Assembly (NCBI GenBank): GCA_946186185.1
Contig: CAMHMJ010000015.1
Coordinates: forward strand, 1 to 64,000
DNA: 64,000 nucleotides
Reading direction: 5' to 3'
Source of the DNA: an uncultured Treponema sp.
GTDB taxonomy: Bacteria > Spirochaetota > Spirochaetia > Treponematales > Treponemataceae
Positions 17,608-26,433 of the stretch are shown here, one piece after another. Made by a program: the position numbers and the translations under genes. Under the pieces are notes generated by a model, which was not told the origin of the DNA, searched no databases, and saw only the letters and a program-made list of their open reading frames with translations. The first letter of the stretch is position 1. Each line of letters opens with the position of its first letter.

Positions 17608-18314
17608 ATCAAAAAATCTCCAAGCGCATTTACGCTGTCTACAATATAATCCGCTCCGCATTCTTCGGCTTCCGCTTTATTTCCGTAGCCGTACAGAACA
17701 TAACAGGTCTTTATTCCAAACTCCCGGGCACCAAGAACATCCGTGAACCTGTCACCAACCATAAGCACCTGAGAGCGAATGTCTTCATCACTGGTAAATC
17801 CGCATTTTTTCAGGGCGTATGCAAGCACCTCTGATTTTGCAGTTCTTTTTTCATCCATTGTACTTCCGCAGATAAAATCAAAATATTCTGCAATTTCAAA
17901 ATGCTCCAGAATTCGAATGGCAAAAACCTCAGGTTTACTGGTTGCAATAACCAGATGCCTGCCGTTTTCACGAAGCTTTTTCAGCAAATCCCCTATGCCG
18001 TCGTACAGGCGGTTTTCAAAAATACCCTTAGAAGAAAAATGCGCCCTGAAGGCTTTGACCGCAGTTTCGGTCTGTTCGTCATTAAGCCTAAAAGAATACT
18101 TGAAGATTGAATAAAGAGGAGGACCTATAAAAGCCCTTAATTCAGCATCGGTTTTATGAATACCAACCGCCTCAAGACCAAGACGCAGAGAATTAACGAT
18201 TCCTTCCTGGCTGTCGGTTAGAGTTCCGTCTAAATCAAAAAAAATGTATTCAAAAGAATTGTTCAATTTTACTGTTTTACTGTCCGTCAGACTTCTTAGA
18301 TCTTTTTGTTTCAT
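17604..18314 (-). CDS. HAD-superfamily hydrolase, phosphoglycolate phosphatase-like
   Basis: The 236-residue protein carries the HAD motifs: I, FFDLDGTLTDSQEGIVNSL with the nucleophile Asp; II, LVIATSKPE; III, Lys in MDEKRTAKSEVLAYALKKCG; IV, VLMVGDRFTDVLGARE. The cap region after motif I fits the phosphoglycolate phosphatase/PpaX group. The substrate is likely a small phosphate ester. The start at 18314 overlaps the upstream gene by 38 bases and lacks a clear ribosome binding site. A start a few codons downstream, such as the TTG before NNSFEYIFFDLDG, is possible. Confidence 0.85.
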   Translation of the reverse strand: MKQKDLRSLTDSKTVKLNNSFEYIFFDLDGTLTDSQEGIVNSLRLGLEAVGIHKTDAELRAFIGPPLYSIFKYSFRLNDEQTETAVKAFRAHFSSKGIFENRLYDGIGDLLKKLRENGRHLVIATSKPEVFAIRILEHFEIAEYFDFICGSTMDEKRTAKSEVLAYALKKCGFTSDEDIRSQVLMVGDRFTDVLGAREFGIKTCYVLYGYGNKAEAEECGADYIVDSVNALGDFLI

Positions 18315-19410
18315 CGCCGTTCAATTCAGATTCAGTTTTGATAGCCTGCTCAACCGGCATAAATTCAGTGTTTTCACGAATCTTCTTTAATACTGCCCGG
18401 TTTGTAAAATGAATTACGCTGAAAAATCCAATCATAAATACATAGGCAACCGCAAGAAGAACTGAAGCCTTAATCTTATCAAGGAAAGTAGAAAGAACAA
18501 CTGTCATACAGATAAGGGTCTGAATTCCGATTACCATTGAAAGGGCCTGAACCTTTGTAAAACCAAGATTCAAAAGCTTGTGATGAAGGTGACTCTTATC
18601 CGGGCTCATAATCGGTCTGTGGTCACGGATGCGCCGCCAGATTGCCGCAATAGTATCCATCATCGGGAATGAAACAATTACAAGCATCATTAAAAGCTTA
18701 TTGAATTCAAGATGGTCGTTCAGACTGTAAAGTGGAATTACCGAAATCAAAAATCCCAGACACTGGCTTCCGCCGTCACCCATAAAAATCTTAGCATTGG
18801 GAGCCGGCCAGTTAAAAATCAAAAATCCTACAATTGCGGCCGCCAGAATAAAGCAGACTGCCGCACCCTCAAGGAATGTCTGACGAAGAACAAAGCCCAT
18901 GGTCAGAAGAGCCGTAAGACTCAGGGTTCCGCAAAGACCGTCCATTCCGTCAATCAGGTTATAGGCATTGATAATTCCCAGAATCCAGCCAAAAGTCAGC
19001 ATAAGGGAAATCGGGTACGGCATTATCCAGCCGAAAATCTGCCGGAATCGGAAGTCGTTCATAACAACAATACCACAGGCAATAAGCTGTACGGCAAGCT
19101 TAAAAATCGCCCGCATTTCAACGATGTCATCGATAACGCCAAAAACAAAAATCAAAACTGCTGCAATCAAAAGCGGCAAGGCGCTCATCAGTGAAAAATT
19201 GCTGTCAATAAAAAAACCGACAGTTACACAGATAAAGAAGGAAAGAAGAATTCCAATTCCCCCCAGACGAGGAATATTACCGGAATGGATTTTTCTGGCA
19301 TTCACTGAATCATACAAACTGAAGGTCTTACAGAATTTTATAATCAACGGCATTGAAAGAGCTGATAAAAGTAATGCCCCTGCCGACAAAATGCTAAAAG
19401 AAAAAATCAT
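18277..19410 (-). CDS. WecA/TagO-type undecaprenyl-phosphate sugar-1-phosphate transferase
   Basis: This polytopic enzyme (377 residues from the chosen start) transfers a HexNAc-1-phosphate from a UDP-sugar to undecaprenyl phosphate, starting envelope polysaccharide synthesis. Family motifs are KIHSGNIPRLGGIGI, VFGVIDDIVEMRAIFKL with the Asp pair, NAYNLIDGMDGLCG, AKIFMGDGGSQCLGF and the His-rich loop PDKSHLHHKLL. About eleven hydrophobic segments are visible. I chose the ATG at 19410 because TATAAT ends six bases before it. Upstream in-frame ATGs at 19416 and 19446 are possible. The HAD and YdcF-like genes follow with overlaps. Confidence 0.9.
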   Translation of the reverse strand: MIFSFSILSAGALLLSALSMPLIIKFCKTFSLYDSVNARKIHSGNIPRLGGIGILLSFFICVTVGFFIDSNFSLMSALPLLIAAVLIFVFGVIDDIVEMRAIFKLAVQLIACGIVVMNDFRFRQIFGWIMPYPISLMLTFGWILGIINAYNLIDGMDGLCGTLSLTALLTMGFVLRQTFLEGAAVCFILAAAIVGFLIFNWPAPNAKIFMGDGGSQCLGFLISVIPLYSLNDHLEFNKLLMMLVIVSFPMMDTIAAIWRRIRDHRPIMSPDKSHLHHKLLNLGFTKVQALSMVIGIQTLICMTVVLSTFLDKIKASVLLAVAYVFMIGFFSVIHFTNRAVLKKIRENTEFMPVEQAIKTESELNGDETKRSKKSDGQ

Positions 19411-19416
19411 GTTCAT

Positions 19417-19446
19417 ATTATATATTTTTTTCTCCAAAATATGCAA
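19417..19446 (-). promoter_or_regulatory. Promoter of the WecA-like gene, probably leaderless
   Basis: TTGCAT (19441-19446), an 18-base spacer and a perfect TATAAT (19417-19422) lie on the minus strand. Six bases separate the -10 box from the ATG at 19410. A TTGGAG sequence exists but is 15 or more bases from any ATG. Confidence 0.5.
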
Positions 19447-19471
19447 TATTATTTAGTTTGCGCATAATTTT

Positions 19472-20551
19472 TTAGCCCCCGATAATCTGATTTTTTCCAT
19501 TCTGTTTGGCTTTATACAGATTATTGTCAGCCTGATTTATAAGGCGCTGAAAATCCTCCTGAATGCGCGGATAACCATATACATATCCTCCGCTGAAATG
19601 ATAGGCATCGCCCACATTCTGCCGGCACTCTTCAAACTTGTTGATAAACATTTCAAGATTGTCGCCGTTCATCATCACAAGGAATTCGTCCCCGCCATAA
19701 CGGTAGCAGTATTCTGTTCCAAAAACCTTTACCAGATTTCGGGCAAAGCTTTCAAGAACATCGTCACCGTGCTCATGACCAAAGGTGTCATTATGAATTT
19801 TAAAATCGTCGATATCACAAATCATAAGAACAACAGAAGAATCAAGACGCTTTTCACAATCCTCCTTGAAGGCAAGGCGGTTCTTCAATTTTGTAAGGGG
19901 ATCATACAGACTCATAATCTTCATCTGTTCCGCCATAATATGACTCTGTACATTGTGCCGCGCAATTCTAAGGAAGCGCCAGTACTGGATTTCGCCGATC
20001 ATCAGAACAAAAACATACAGAGCCGGATAACCAAGATTTGTTGCAACAGATACTTCGGCATATTTCTGCATCAGAAAATACAGGGAACCAAATGACAATG
20101 TAACAAGGATAAAAGCAATATAGGGTTTCAGAATAAAAAGACCTACGATGAACATCTGGAATGTAACAAATACAAAAATCTGTTCATGGTCAATGAAGTC
20201 CAGAACTGAAACAAAAACTCCCAGTACACAAAGACAGATATGAAAAACCAGCATGCTGACACCAAGGGCAAATCTTGAAAAATCTGCCGGATTATTTTTT
20301 TGAACCAGTGAAAAAATGAAAAACTGAAGGGCGGAAATAAAAGTGATTACATAACCGATTCTGCGCCATAAAAGAAGCTTTCCTCCGTCCTGAACATTGA
20401 AAAAAAACGAAATGACGAAAGAAATAATCTGTACAAGCATTACAATAGAGGTACCAACTCTTGCAGCCCTGATATTTGAAGAATCGATTATTGCCTGAAC
20501 ATCTGAACGAAGCGGTGAAATTCCGATTAAATCTCTGGCACGAATGGGCAT
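19472..20551 (-). CDS. Membrane diguanylate cyclase (GGDEF domain)
   Basis: The start at 20551 (MPIRARDLIG) follows a strong AGGAGGAGTTT. The 359-residue protein has six hydrophobic segments (about residues 25-190), then a GGDEF domain: MSLYDPLTKLKNRLAFKEDC, MICDIDDFKIHNDTFGHEHG and the intact active site RYGGDEFLVMM. It should make cyclic di-GMP from two GTP. The RxxD inhibitory site that normally precedes GGDEF by a few residues is absent (FGTEYCYRYGGDEF), so product feedback inhibition is probably lost. An HD-GYP protein at 50342-52033 could degrade the product. Confidence 0.92.
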   Translation of the reverse strand: MPIRARDLIGISPLRSDVQAIIDSSNIRAARVGTSIVMLVQIISFVISFFFNVQDGGKLLLWRRIGYVITFISALQFFIFSLVQKNNPADFSRFALGVSMLVFHICLCVLGVFVSVLDFIDHEQIFVFVTFQMFIVGLFILKPYIAFILVTLSFGSLYFLMQKYAEVSVATNLGYPALYVFVLMIGEIQYWRFLRIARHNVQSHIMAEQMKIMSLYDPLTKLKNRLAFKEDCEKRLDSSVVLMICDIDDFKIHNDTFGHEHGDDVLESFARNLVKVFGTEYCYRYGGDEFLVMMNGDNLEMFINKFEECRQNVGDAYHFSGGYVYGYPRIQEDFQRLINQADNNLYKAKQNGKNQIIGG

Positions 20552-20662
20552 AAACTCCTCCTGACGACTGAAACGAAAAACGCTGATTAATACCACCCAA
20601 AACCAATCCGCGTAAACCAATACTGTTCCAATTATACCACAGTTTGGGAGAATGTAAATTTT

Positions 20663-20703
20663 TAAAAAAAAAGCTTCCCCAGAGGTGACACCTCCAGGGA
20701 AGC
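20663..20703 (-). terminator. Intrinsic terminator of glnN
   Basis: On the minus strand GCTTCCC and GGGAAGC (outer ends 20703 and 20673) enclose a second inner stem AGGTGTCACCT. A T run (20663-20672) follows. It lies downstream of glnN and of repeat copy D. Confidence 0.75.
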
Positions 20704-20738
20704 AAGGATGTATAAAATTATACAAAACGCCTGATTTA

Positions 20739-20820
20739 TTGGCTCCCGGCGGGAACCCCGTTTAAAAAATGGCAGTACCGTTTCGCGGTGGCCGAGTATT
20801 CTTCAAACGGGAACCCTAAC
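20739..20820. repeat. Palindromic repeat R1, copy D, abutting the glnN stop codon
   Basis: It shows the family's TTGGCTC left end, the CCCGTTT and AAACGGG stem arms, and a core with one change (GGCAGTACCGTTTCGCGGTG). The right end runs directly into the glnN stop codon at 20821, so the element sits immediately at the gene's 3' end. Confidence 0.65.
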
Positions 20821-22926
20821 CTATCTTACGCTGTAAAGCAAATCGCCGTAGCTTGGGAATGGCCACAACTCTTTTGGAGTTACAACTTCAAGCTCGTCTG
20901 CAACTGCACGAAGTTCGCCCATTGCAGCAAATACTTTTTCGCGGAAGAACATTGCGGTTTTTCCAGAATCGCCTGCAGCTTCAACCTTTTTAGCTTCAGT
21001 TACTGCGCTTTCAAGAGCACTTGTCTTAGCGTAAATTGCACCGGTAAGGCTTGAAACCTTCTTGAGCATTTCGCTTTCGTAAGTTGTGTCAGCTTCTGCG
21101 CATGCAGCTTTTTTAAGGCCGATTGTTTCTGCAAGTTTTGTTGCGTACTTGCTTGCTGCAGGAAGAATGTCTTTCTTTGACATTTCAAGCATTGTTTCAG
21201 CTTCAATATTGATGATTTTTGAATAGTTTTCGTTGTGAATTTCGTAGCGGCTTTCAAGCTCAACCTTTGAATATACACCGAACTTTTCGAATACTTTTAC
21301 GTTCTTTTCATCAAGGATGTGTGGAAGAGCTTCAGGAGTAGACTTCAGGTTATAAAGTCCGCGCTTTTCAGCTTCTTTTACCCATGAATCATCGTATCCG
21401 TTTCCGTTGAAAATGATTCGTTTGTGCTCTTTGATTGTCTTCAAGATAAGGTCATGGAGAGCTCCCTTGAAGTCACTTGCTTTTTCAAGCTGGTCTGCAA
21501 ACTGACTGAGTTCTTCTGCAACAACAGTATTGAGGAATACGTTTGCGCAGGCAATTGATTCGTTTGAACCAAGCATACGGAACTCGAACTTGTTTCCTGT
21601 AAAGGCAAACGGACTTGTTCGGTTTCGGTCAGTTGTATCCTTGTTGAATTCTGGAAGAACGGTTACACCAATCTTCATCTTTTCTTTTTCATGCTTTCCG
21701 TATGGAACGCCTTTTTCGATAGAATCAAGAATTGCAGAAAGTTCATCTCCCAGGAAGATTGAGATGATTGCCGGCGGCGCCTCGTTAGCTCCAAGACGGT
21801 GATCGTTTCCTGCAGATGCAACTGAAATGCGGAGCAAATCCTGATATTCGTCTACTGCTTTGATAATTGCGCAGAGGAACAAAAGGAACTGAGCGTTCTG
21901 GTCTGGAGTTGCTCCTGGATCCAAAAGGTTCTTTCCTGTATTTGTAGAAATTGACCAGTTGTTGTGTTTACCGCTTCCGTTTACGCCGGCAAATGGTTTT
22001 TCGTGGAGAAGACAAACCATTCCGTGTTTAGCAGCAGTTTTTCTCATCAATTCCATTGTAAGCTGGTTGTGGTCGCAGGCAATGTTTGTTGTGCTGAAGA
22101 TTGGAGCAAGCTCGTGCTGAGCAGGAGCAACTTCGTTGTGTTCAGTTTTAGCAAGGATTCCAAGTTTCCAGAGTTCCTTGTTCAAATCTTTCATAAATGC
22201 CTGAACGCGAGGTTTAATCATACCAAAGTAGTGATCTTCAAGTTCCTGACCTTTTGGAGCTTTTGCACCGAACAATGTGCGTCCTGTGTAAATAAGGTCT
22301 TCGCGCTTGTCGTAAACTGATTTGTCAACAAGGAAGTATTCCTGTTCCGGTCCTACAGTTGTTTTTACGCTTGTAACAGCTTCGTTTCCTTCAAAAAGCT
22401 TCAAAACCCGGACAGCCTGTTTTGAAATTGCCTGCATTGAGCGGAGCAATGGAGTTTTTTTATCAAGAGCTTCACCTGTATAAGAACAGAAAGCAGTTGG
22501 AATGCAGAGTGTTCCGTCCTTGATAAATGCATAAGATGTCGGATCCCATGCTGTGTAACCGCGGGCTTCGAAAGTTGCACGGATTCCGCCGCTTGGGAAG
22601 GAAGAAGCATCCGGTTCACCCTGAACAAGTTCTTTTCCGCTGAATTCCATGATAACTTTTCCACCGTCTACCGGAGTGATAAAGCTGTCGTGTTTTTCTG
22701 CTGTAATTCCTGTCAAAGGCTGGAACCAGTGAGTGTAGTGGGTAGCACCCTTTTCTACGGCCCAGTCCTTCATTGCGTTTGCTACAACAGTTGCAACTGA
22801 AGGATCAAGTTTTTCGCCGCCTTCGATTGTTTTCATCAGCTGTTTGTAAGTTTCCTTAGGCAGCCGAGCTTTCATAACCGTTTCATTAAAAACGTTTTCA
22901 CCAAAAATTGATGTAACTTCGTCCAT
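20821..22926 (-). CDS. glnN: Glutamine synthetase type III
   Basis: GlnN makes glutamine from glutamate, ammonia and ATP in the cytoplasm. The 701-residue length is typical of type III, far longer than GlnA. Motifs are [19 protein letters not shown], the metal-binding [50 protein letters not shown] and [20 protein letters not shown]. The C-terminal extension of about 150 helical residues is also typical. GAGAGGAAACT supports the ATG. A long terminator-like hairpin sits just upstream in the leader and may regulate the gene in response to nitrogen. It is monocistronic. Confidence 0.96.
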   Translation of the reverse strand: MDEVTSIFGENVFNETVMKARLPKETYKQLMKTIEGGEKLDPSVATVVANAMKDWAVEKGATHYTHWFQPLTGITAEKHDSFITPVDGGKVIMEFSGKELVQGEPDASSFPSGGIRATFEARGYTAWDPTSYAFIKDGTLCIPTAFCSYTGEALDKKTPLLRSMQAISKQAVRVLKLFEGNEAVTSVKTTVGPEQEYFLVDKSVYDKREDLIYTGRTLFGAKAPKGQELEDHYFGMIKPRVQAFMKDLNKELWKLGILAKTEHNEVAPAQHELAPIFSTTNIACDHNQLTMELMRKTAAKHGMVCLLHEKPFAGVNGSGKHNNWSISTNTGKNLLDPGATPDQNAQFLLFLCAIIKAVDEYQDLLRISVASAGNDHRLGANEAPPAIISIFLGDELSAILDSIEKGVPYGKHEKEKMKIGVTVLPEFNKDTTDRNRTSPFAFTGNKFEFRMLGSNESIACANVFLNTVVAEELSQFADQLEKASDFKGALHDLILKTIKEHKRIIFNGNGYDDSWVKEAEKRGLYNLKSTPEALPHILDEKNVKVFEKFGVYSKVELESRYEIHNENYSKIINIEAETMLEMSKKDILPAASKYATKLAETIGLKKAACAEADTTYESEMLKKVSSLTGAIYAKTSALESAVTEAKKVEAAGDSGKTAMFFREKVFAAMGELRAVADELEVVTPKELWPFPSYGDLLYSVR

Positions 22927-22943
22927 AGTTTCCTCTCAAAAAC

Positions 22944-22997
22944 AAAAAGCGCTGCCTTCCCCTACACAGAGCGTCCTCCGGTAAGTAAATGCAGCGC
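22944..22997 (-). promoter_or_regulatory. Terminator-like hairpin in the glnN leader (possible attenuator)
   Basis: On the minus strand GCGCTGC (22991-22997) pairs with GCAGCGC (22949-22955), followed directly by TTTTT. Inside, CTTAC and CGGAG pair with GTAGG and CTCTG, making one long interrupted hairpin. The T run ends 18 bases before the glnN ATG, so it sits within the 5' leader rather than after a gene. Confidence 0.5.
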
Positions 22998-23080
22998 CTT
23001 TGCTGATTTATAGTTTACTTGTCACCGACAACCGCTTTCTCCGAGCCTGAACAGCCCCGATTCCGCAAAAACTGCCGGTT

Positions 23081-23117
23081 AAAACAAAAAGGTCGCAAAA
23101 GTACTACTTCTGCGACC
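23081..23117 (-). terminator. Intrinsic terminator downstream of the FliG-like gene
   Basis: On the minus strand GGTCGCA and TGCGACC (23111-23117 and 23091-23097) form a perfect stem with TTTTTGTTTT after it. It ends the transcript of the gene at 23200-23886 and separates it from glnN. Confidence 0.7.
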
Positions 23118-23199
23118 TCGTTGTCGTTTGATGTTTCCGTTATATCACTTTGAAAAAAAAATGTCAATGAAAAGAGGGAAAAAAAAAGCAGCGTTTTTT

Positions 23200-23886
23200 T
23201 TAATACGGAATCACCAGTTCACCGCAGTCTTCAAGACGCTTAATCTTTGCAATAATTTTCTTCCGGTATTCATCCACATCTTTTTCCTTCAGGGAGCCTG
23301 TCAGTTCTAGATTTTCCTTCAGATATTTTGCGGCGTTCTTAGACATATTTTTGATGATTTTTTCCTTCAATTCATCTGAGGAATTCTTTAGCGCAAAGGC
23401 CAGGTCTTTTGCATCCACATTGTAAATTATTTTCTGAACCGCCCGGTCATCAAACTTCACAAGGTCTTCAATACCCAGCATGTAGCGGTTTACTCTTGTA
23501 TAGATTTCCGTGTTGTTCTTTTCAAAATATTCAAGGAGCTGTTCCCCGTCCTTTCTGTCCATCAGGTTTATGATTTCCGCCATTCTTGCAGCCCCGCCCA
23601 GAGCCACGGACGAAGCAAAAATCTCCTGCTTTTCTTCGTATTCCAAAAGTTTCTTTTGGATATCCTCAGAAATTGCCTTAATTACGGAATCTGGAAGATG
23701 TTCACCCCGGGAAATCAGAACTGCAACCTCCCGGAAGCGTTCTTGAGGCAGATTCTGCAAAAGCACTGCCGCCTTCCCCGGCTCAAGGCAGGAAAGAACA
23801 ACAAAAATCGTATGAGAACTTTCCTTTTCAAGAACCTTCAGCAAATCTGCAGGATTATGAGACCGCACAAAATCGAAATAGTTCAT
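23200..23886 (-). CDS. Short FliG paralogue (middle and C-terminal domains only)
   Basis: FliG is the flagellar rotor protein that contacts MotA and FliM. This 228-residue protein matches only the middle and C-terminal parts: FVVLSCLEPGKAAVLLQNLP, MAEIINLMDRKDGEQLLEYF, LVKFDDRAVQKIIYNVDAKD and NMSKNAAKYLKENLEL. The N-terminal FliF-binding domain of about 100 residues is missing, and the EHPQ motif is replaced by ESSH. Spirochetes commonly carry two fliG genes, so this is probably the accessory one, with a regulatory or polar role. GAGAGGTGCTCT supports the start. No other flagellar gene is adjacent, and a terminator follows. Confidence 0.8.
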   Translation of the reverse strand: MNYFDFVRSHNPADLLKVLEKESSHTIFVVLSCLEPGKAAVLLQNLPQERFREVAVLISRGEHLPDSVIKAISEDIQKKLLEYEEKQEIFASSVALGGAARMAEIINLMDRKDGEQLLEYFEKNNTEIYTRVNRYMLGIEDLVKFDDRAVQKIIYNVDAKDLAFALKNSSDELKEKIIKNMSKNAAKYLKENLELTGSLKEKDVDEYRKKIIAKIKRLEDCGELVIPY

Positions 23887-23980
23887 AGAGCACCTCTCAA
23901 AAATTTCTGGTTAATATAATAGCGCACGCCGCGTATTTGTAAAATTTTTACGGCGTGCTATATTTTAATCGGAGAATAAT

Positions 23981-24205
23981 ATGAAAAACAATTTTAAGTG
24001 GCATAAAGAACAGATTGACGGAAAGTGGTACAGCGTCTGCGACCATGAGCATGTTCCGATGATTGAGCATACAAAGGACGGAAAGTACAAGCTTCGGAAT
24101 GCCAACGGAAAGGCCGTGCTCCACGAAGATTACGGAGATGCAGTAAAGCTGGCACTTGAAGTGTGGGAAAAGTTCAAAAAACTGAACAAGGATTTTGAGG
24201 GATAG
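23981..24205 (+). CDS. Small hypothetical protein, 74 residues
   Basis: The family is not recognised. CGGAGAATAAT lies just before the ATG. The protein is charged and soluble, with WHKEQIDGKWYSVCDHEHVP followed by a short repeat-like pattern (DGKYKLRNANGKAVLHE) and a C-terminal Lys-rich helix. The beginning resembles short beta-hairpin modules. It lies between the FliG paralogue and htpG and is transcribed opposite to both. Confidence 0.6.
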   Translation: MKNNFKWHKEQIDGKWYSVCDHEHVPMIEHTKDGKYKLRNANGKAVLHEDYGDAVKLALEVWEKFKKLNKDFEG

Positions 24206-24258
24206 AAAAAGCGGTAATTTTGCCATGCACTTCAAACAGCGCACAACAAAATCACCGC
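24206..24258 (-). terminator. Intrinsic terminator of htpG
   Basis: On the minus strand GCGGTGATTTTG (24247-24258) pairs with CAAAATTACCGC (24211-24222) with one mismatch, followed by TTTTTC. It also lies directly after the stop of the convergent small gene. Confidence 0.65.
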
Positions 24259-24275
24259 CTTAATAATTCAATTTG

Positions 24276-26252
24276 CTATTTTGAAAGCAAATTATTCAAA
24301 CTAGCCACAAACTTGCTCGGTTCCTTAAGCTCAACACCGGCAATCAAAAGTGCCTGGTCAAGCAAAACTTCTGCAACATCTGCAATCACAGCGTCGTCGC
24401 TTGTATCCTTTACACGGGCAATAATCGGGTGGTCGCCGTTTACTTCAAGGATTGGCTTCAAATCCGGTCCAGGCTGTCCCATTGCCTTCATCATCTGAAT
24501 CATCTGGTAGCTCGGGTCGTTTTCGTCAACCACAATACAAGACGGGTTTTCACCGCTCAAAGTCTTGCTCAGGCGAACTTCCTTAACTTTTTCGCCCAGA
24601 GCCTTCTGGAGCTTTTCTGTAACCGGCTTGAATTCCGCTTCCTTCTTCTTAGCCTCTTCCTTGTCTACTCCAAGATCTTCGTCGCTTCCGCTGCGGTTTA
24701 CAGCCTTCAGCTCCCAGTCCTTGTATTTTCCGTAGCCGCCGATTACAATTTCATCGATGTCGTCGTCAAGAATGAGAACTTCAAAGCCCTTGTTTACATA
24801 AGCCTTAAGAAGCGGGTTTGCCCTCATGTTCTTTTCATCGCTTCCGGTAATGTAGTAGATTGCCTTCTGCTCTGGCTTCATGCGGCTTGCATAATCAGCA
24901 AAACTTGTGTAATTTCCCTCACCAGTTCCACTTGCATCAGTAGACTTAAAGCGAACGATTTCTGCAATTTCGTCGCGGTTTGCATAATCTGAATACAGGC
25001 CTTCCTTCATCGGGCGGTTGTAGTTCTTTACAAAGTCGTTCCACTTCTCAATTGCCTTTTTGTCGTCTTCAGAACGGGCACTTTCTTCAACCTTTTTAGC
25101 CTTGTCTGCTGCTTCGCCCATTTTCTTGAACTCGCTGAGGAGTTTTTTAACGCTGGCAGATTTAATGTTTTCAAGGATTCTGTTCTGCTGCAAGATTTCA
25201 CGGCTTACATTCAACGGCAAATCTTCTGAATCGATTACACCGCGAACAAAGCGGAGGTATGCAGGCAAAAGTTCACGGTCGTCATCTGTGATGAAAACGC
25301 GTTTTACATAAAGCTTTACACCGCTCTTGTAGTCAGCCTGATACATGTCGAAAGGAGCTGTCTGTGGAACATAGAACAAAGTTGTGTATTCCTGAGTTCC
25401 TTCTGCGTGAGTATGAACATAGTGAAGCGGATCCTGTCCGTCGTGGCCGATTGTCTTGTAGAATTCGTTGTAGTCAGCTTCCTTAAGCTCACTCTTAGAT
25501 TTTTTCCAGAGTGCAGAAGCGCTGTTTACCTGATCTACCTTGTTTTCTGTAGATTTTACATTTCCCTTGTCGTCATAGTCCTTCTTTTCATAGTGAAGGT
25601 AAATCGGGAAAGCGATGTGGTCGCTGTACTTTTTGATGAGCTCTTCAATCTTCCATCTTGAAGCGTATTCTTTACTTTCATCGTTCAATGTCATTACGAT
25701 TGCAGAACCGCTCTTTGAAGCGTCGTCAAAACCGTATTTTTTAGCCTCTTCTGAATCTGCGGCAACTTCGTCCAAATCGTATGAGTTTGTGCCGTCGCTT
25801 GCCCAGTGCCAGATTTTTCCGTCAGCAGCTGCTTTTCGTGTGTAAACATCGATTTTTTTTGCAGCCATGAATGCAGAGTAGAAACCAACACCGAACTGAC
25901 CGATTAAATTGCTGTCTTTTGTTGCTTCAGCAGTGAGTTTTGAAAGGAAAGCTTTTGTTCCGGAGCGGGCGATTATACCAAGGTTGTTCTGCAAATCTTC
26001 GTCAGTCATACCGATACCAGTATCCTGAACTACAAGAACGCCGGCTTTGTCATCAAAAGAAATGTCCAGGCGTGGTTCAAACTTGATATTTTTGTAAGCC
26101 TCGTCGGAAACTGTAAGATATTTTAATTTGTCCAGCGCATCCGAACCGTTACTAACGATTTCCCGAAGGAAAATGTCCTTGTTAGAGTACAAAGAATGAA
26201 TTAAAAGTTGCAAAAGCTGGTTTACTTCAGTCTGAAATTCGTGTTTTGCCAT
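24276..26252 (-). CDS. htpG: Molecular chaperone HtpG (Hsp90)
   Basis: HtpG is the bacterial Hsp90, an ATP-driven cytoplasmic chaperone. The 658-residue protein has the three Hsp90 regions: an ATPase domain (LREIVSNGSDALDKL, DTGIGMTDEDLQNNLG, GQFGVGFYSAFMAAKK), a middle domain (YVKRVFITDDDRELLPAYLR, GVIDSEDLPLNVSREILQQN) and a C-terminal dimerisation domain (RLSKTLSGENPSCIVVDEND). GAGAGG lies nine bases before the ATG. It appears monocistronic with its own terminator. No CIRCE element is visible upstream, so heat control, if any, uses another mechanism. Confidence 0.96.
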   Translation of the reverse strand: MAKHEFQTEVNQLLQLLIHSLYSNKDIFLREIVSNGSDALDKLKYLTVSDEAYKNIKFEPRLDISFDDKAGVLVVQDTGIGMTDEDLQNNLGIIARSGTKAFLSKLTAEATKDSNLIGQFGVGFYSAFMAAKKIDVYTRKAAADGKIWHWASDGTNSYDLDEVAADSEEAKKYGFDDASKSGSAIVMTLNDESKEYASRWKIEELIKKYSDHIAFPIYLHYEKKDYDDKGNVKSTENKVDQVNSASALWKKSKSELKEADYNEFYKTIGHDGQDPLHYVHTHAEGTQEYTTLFYVPQTAPFDMYQADYKSGVKLYVKRVFITDDDRELLPAYLRFVRGVIDSEDLPLNVSREILQQNRILENIKSASVKKLLSEFKKMGEAADKAKKVEESARSEDDKKAIEKWNDFVKNYNRPMKEGLYSDYANRDEIAEIVRFKSTDASGTGEGNYTSFADYASRMKPEQKAIYYITGSDEKNMRANPLLKAYVNKGFEVLILDDDIDEIVIGGYGKYKDWELKAVNRSGSDEDLGVDKEEAKKKEAEFKPVTEKLQKALGEKVKEVRLSKTLSGENPSCIVVDENDPSYQMIQMMKAMGQPGPDLKPILEVNGDHPIIARVKDTSDDAVIADVAEVLLDQALLIAGVELKEPSKFVASLNNLLSK

Positions 26253-26350
26253 TTATTAATGCCTCTCAATCAGCGAAAATTTTATTTTAGTTAAATATAC
26301 TAATTTTTTGAGGCAATCGGCAAATTTTTTTTCAAAAAAAATGAGCCCAC

Positions 26351-26410
26351 AAAAAAATGGGGCTGCAAAAAATTCAATGACCGCAGCCAGTGAATTTATT
26401 GAACAGCCCC
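26351..26410 (-). terminator. Intrinsic terminator of the YD-repeat lipoprotein gene
   Basis: On the minus strand GGGGCTG (26404-26410) pairs with CAGCCCC (26359-26365) around a long loop that itself contains a GGCTGCGG arm. ATTTTTTT follows. Confidence 0.65.
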
Positions 26411-26433
26411 TTTTATGATTTTTCGGGTTTATT

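Noticed and set aside
22944-22997. Glutamine riboswitch before glnN
   Set aside because: The hairpin ends in GAAG plus the closing stem, slightly like the glnA RNA motif. The conserved internal motifs and three-way junction are not there, and those riboswitches are known mainly from cyanobacteria and phages.
26253-26350. CIRCE operator before htpG
   Set aside because: The expected TTAGCACTC-N9-GAGTGCTAA is not present; only A/T-rich sequence and the upstream terminator are seen.
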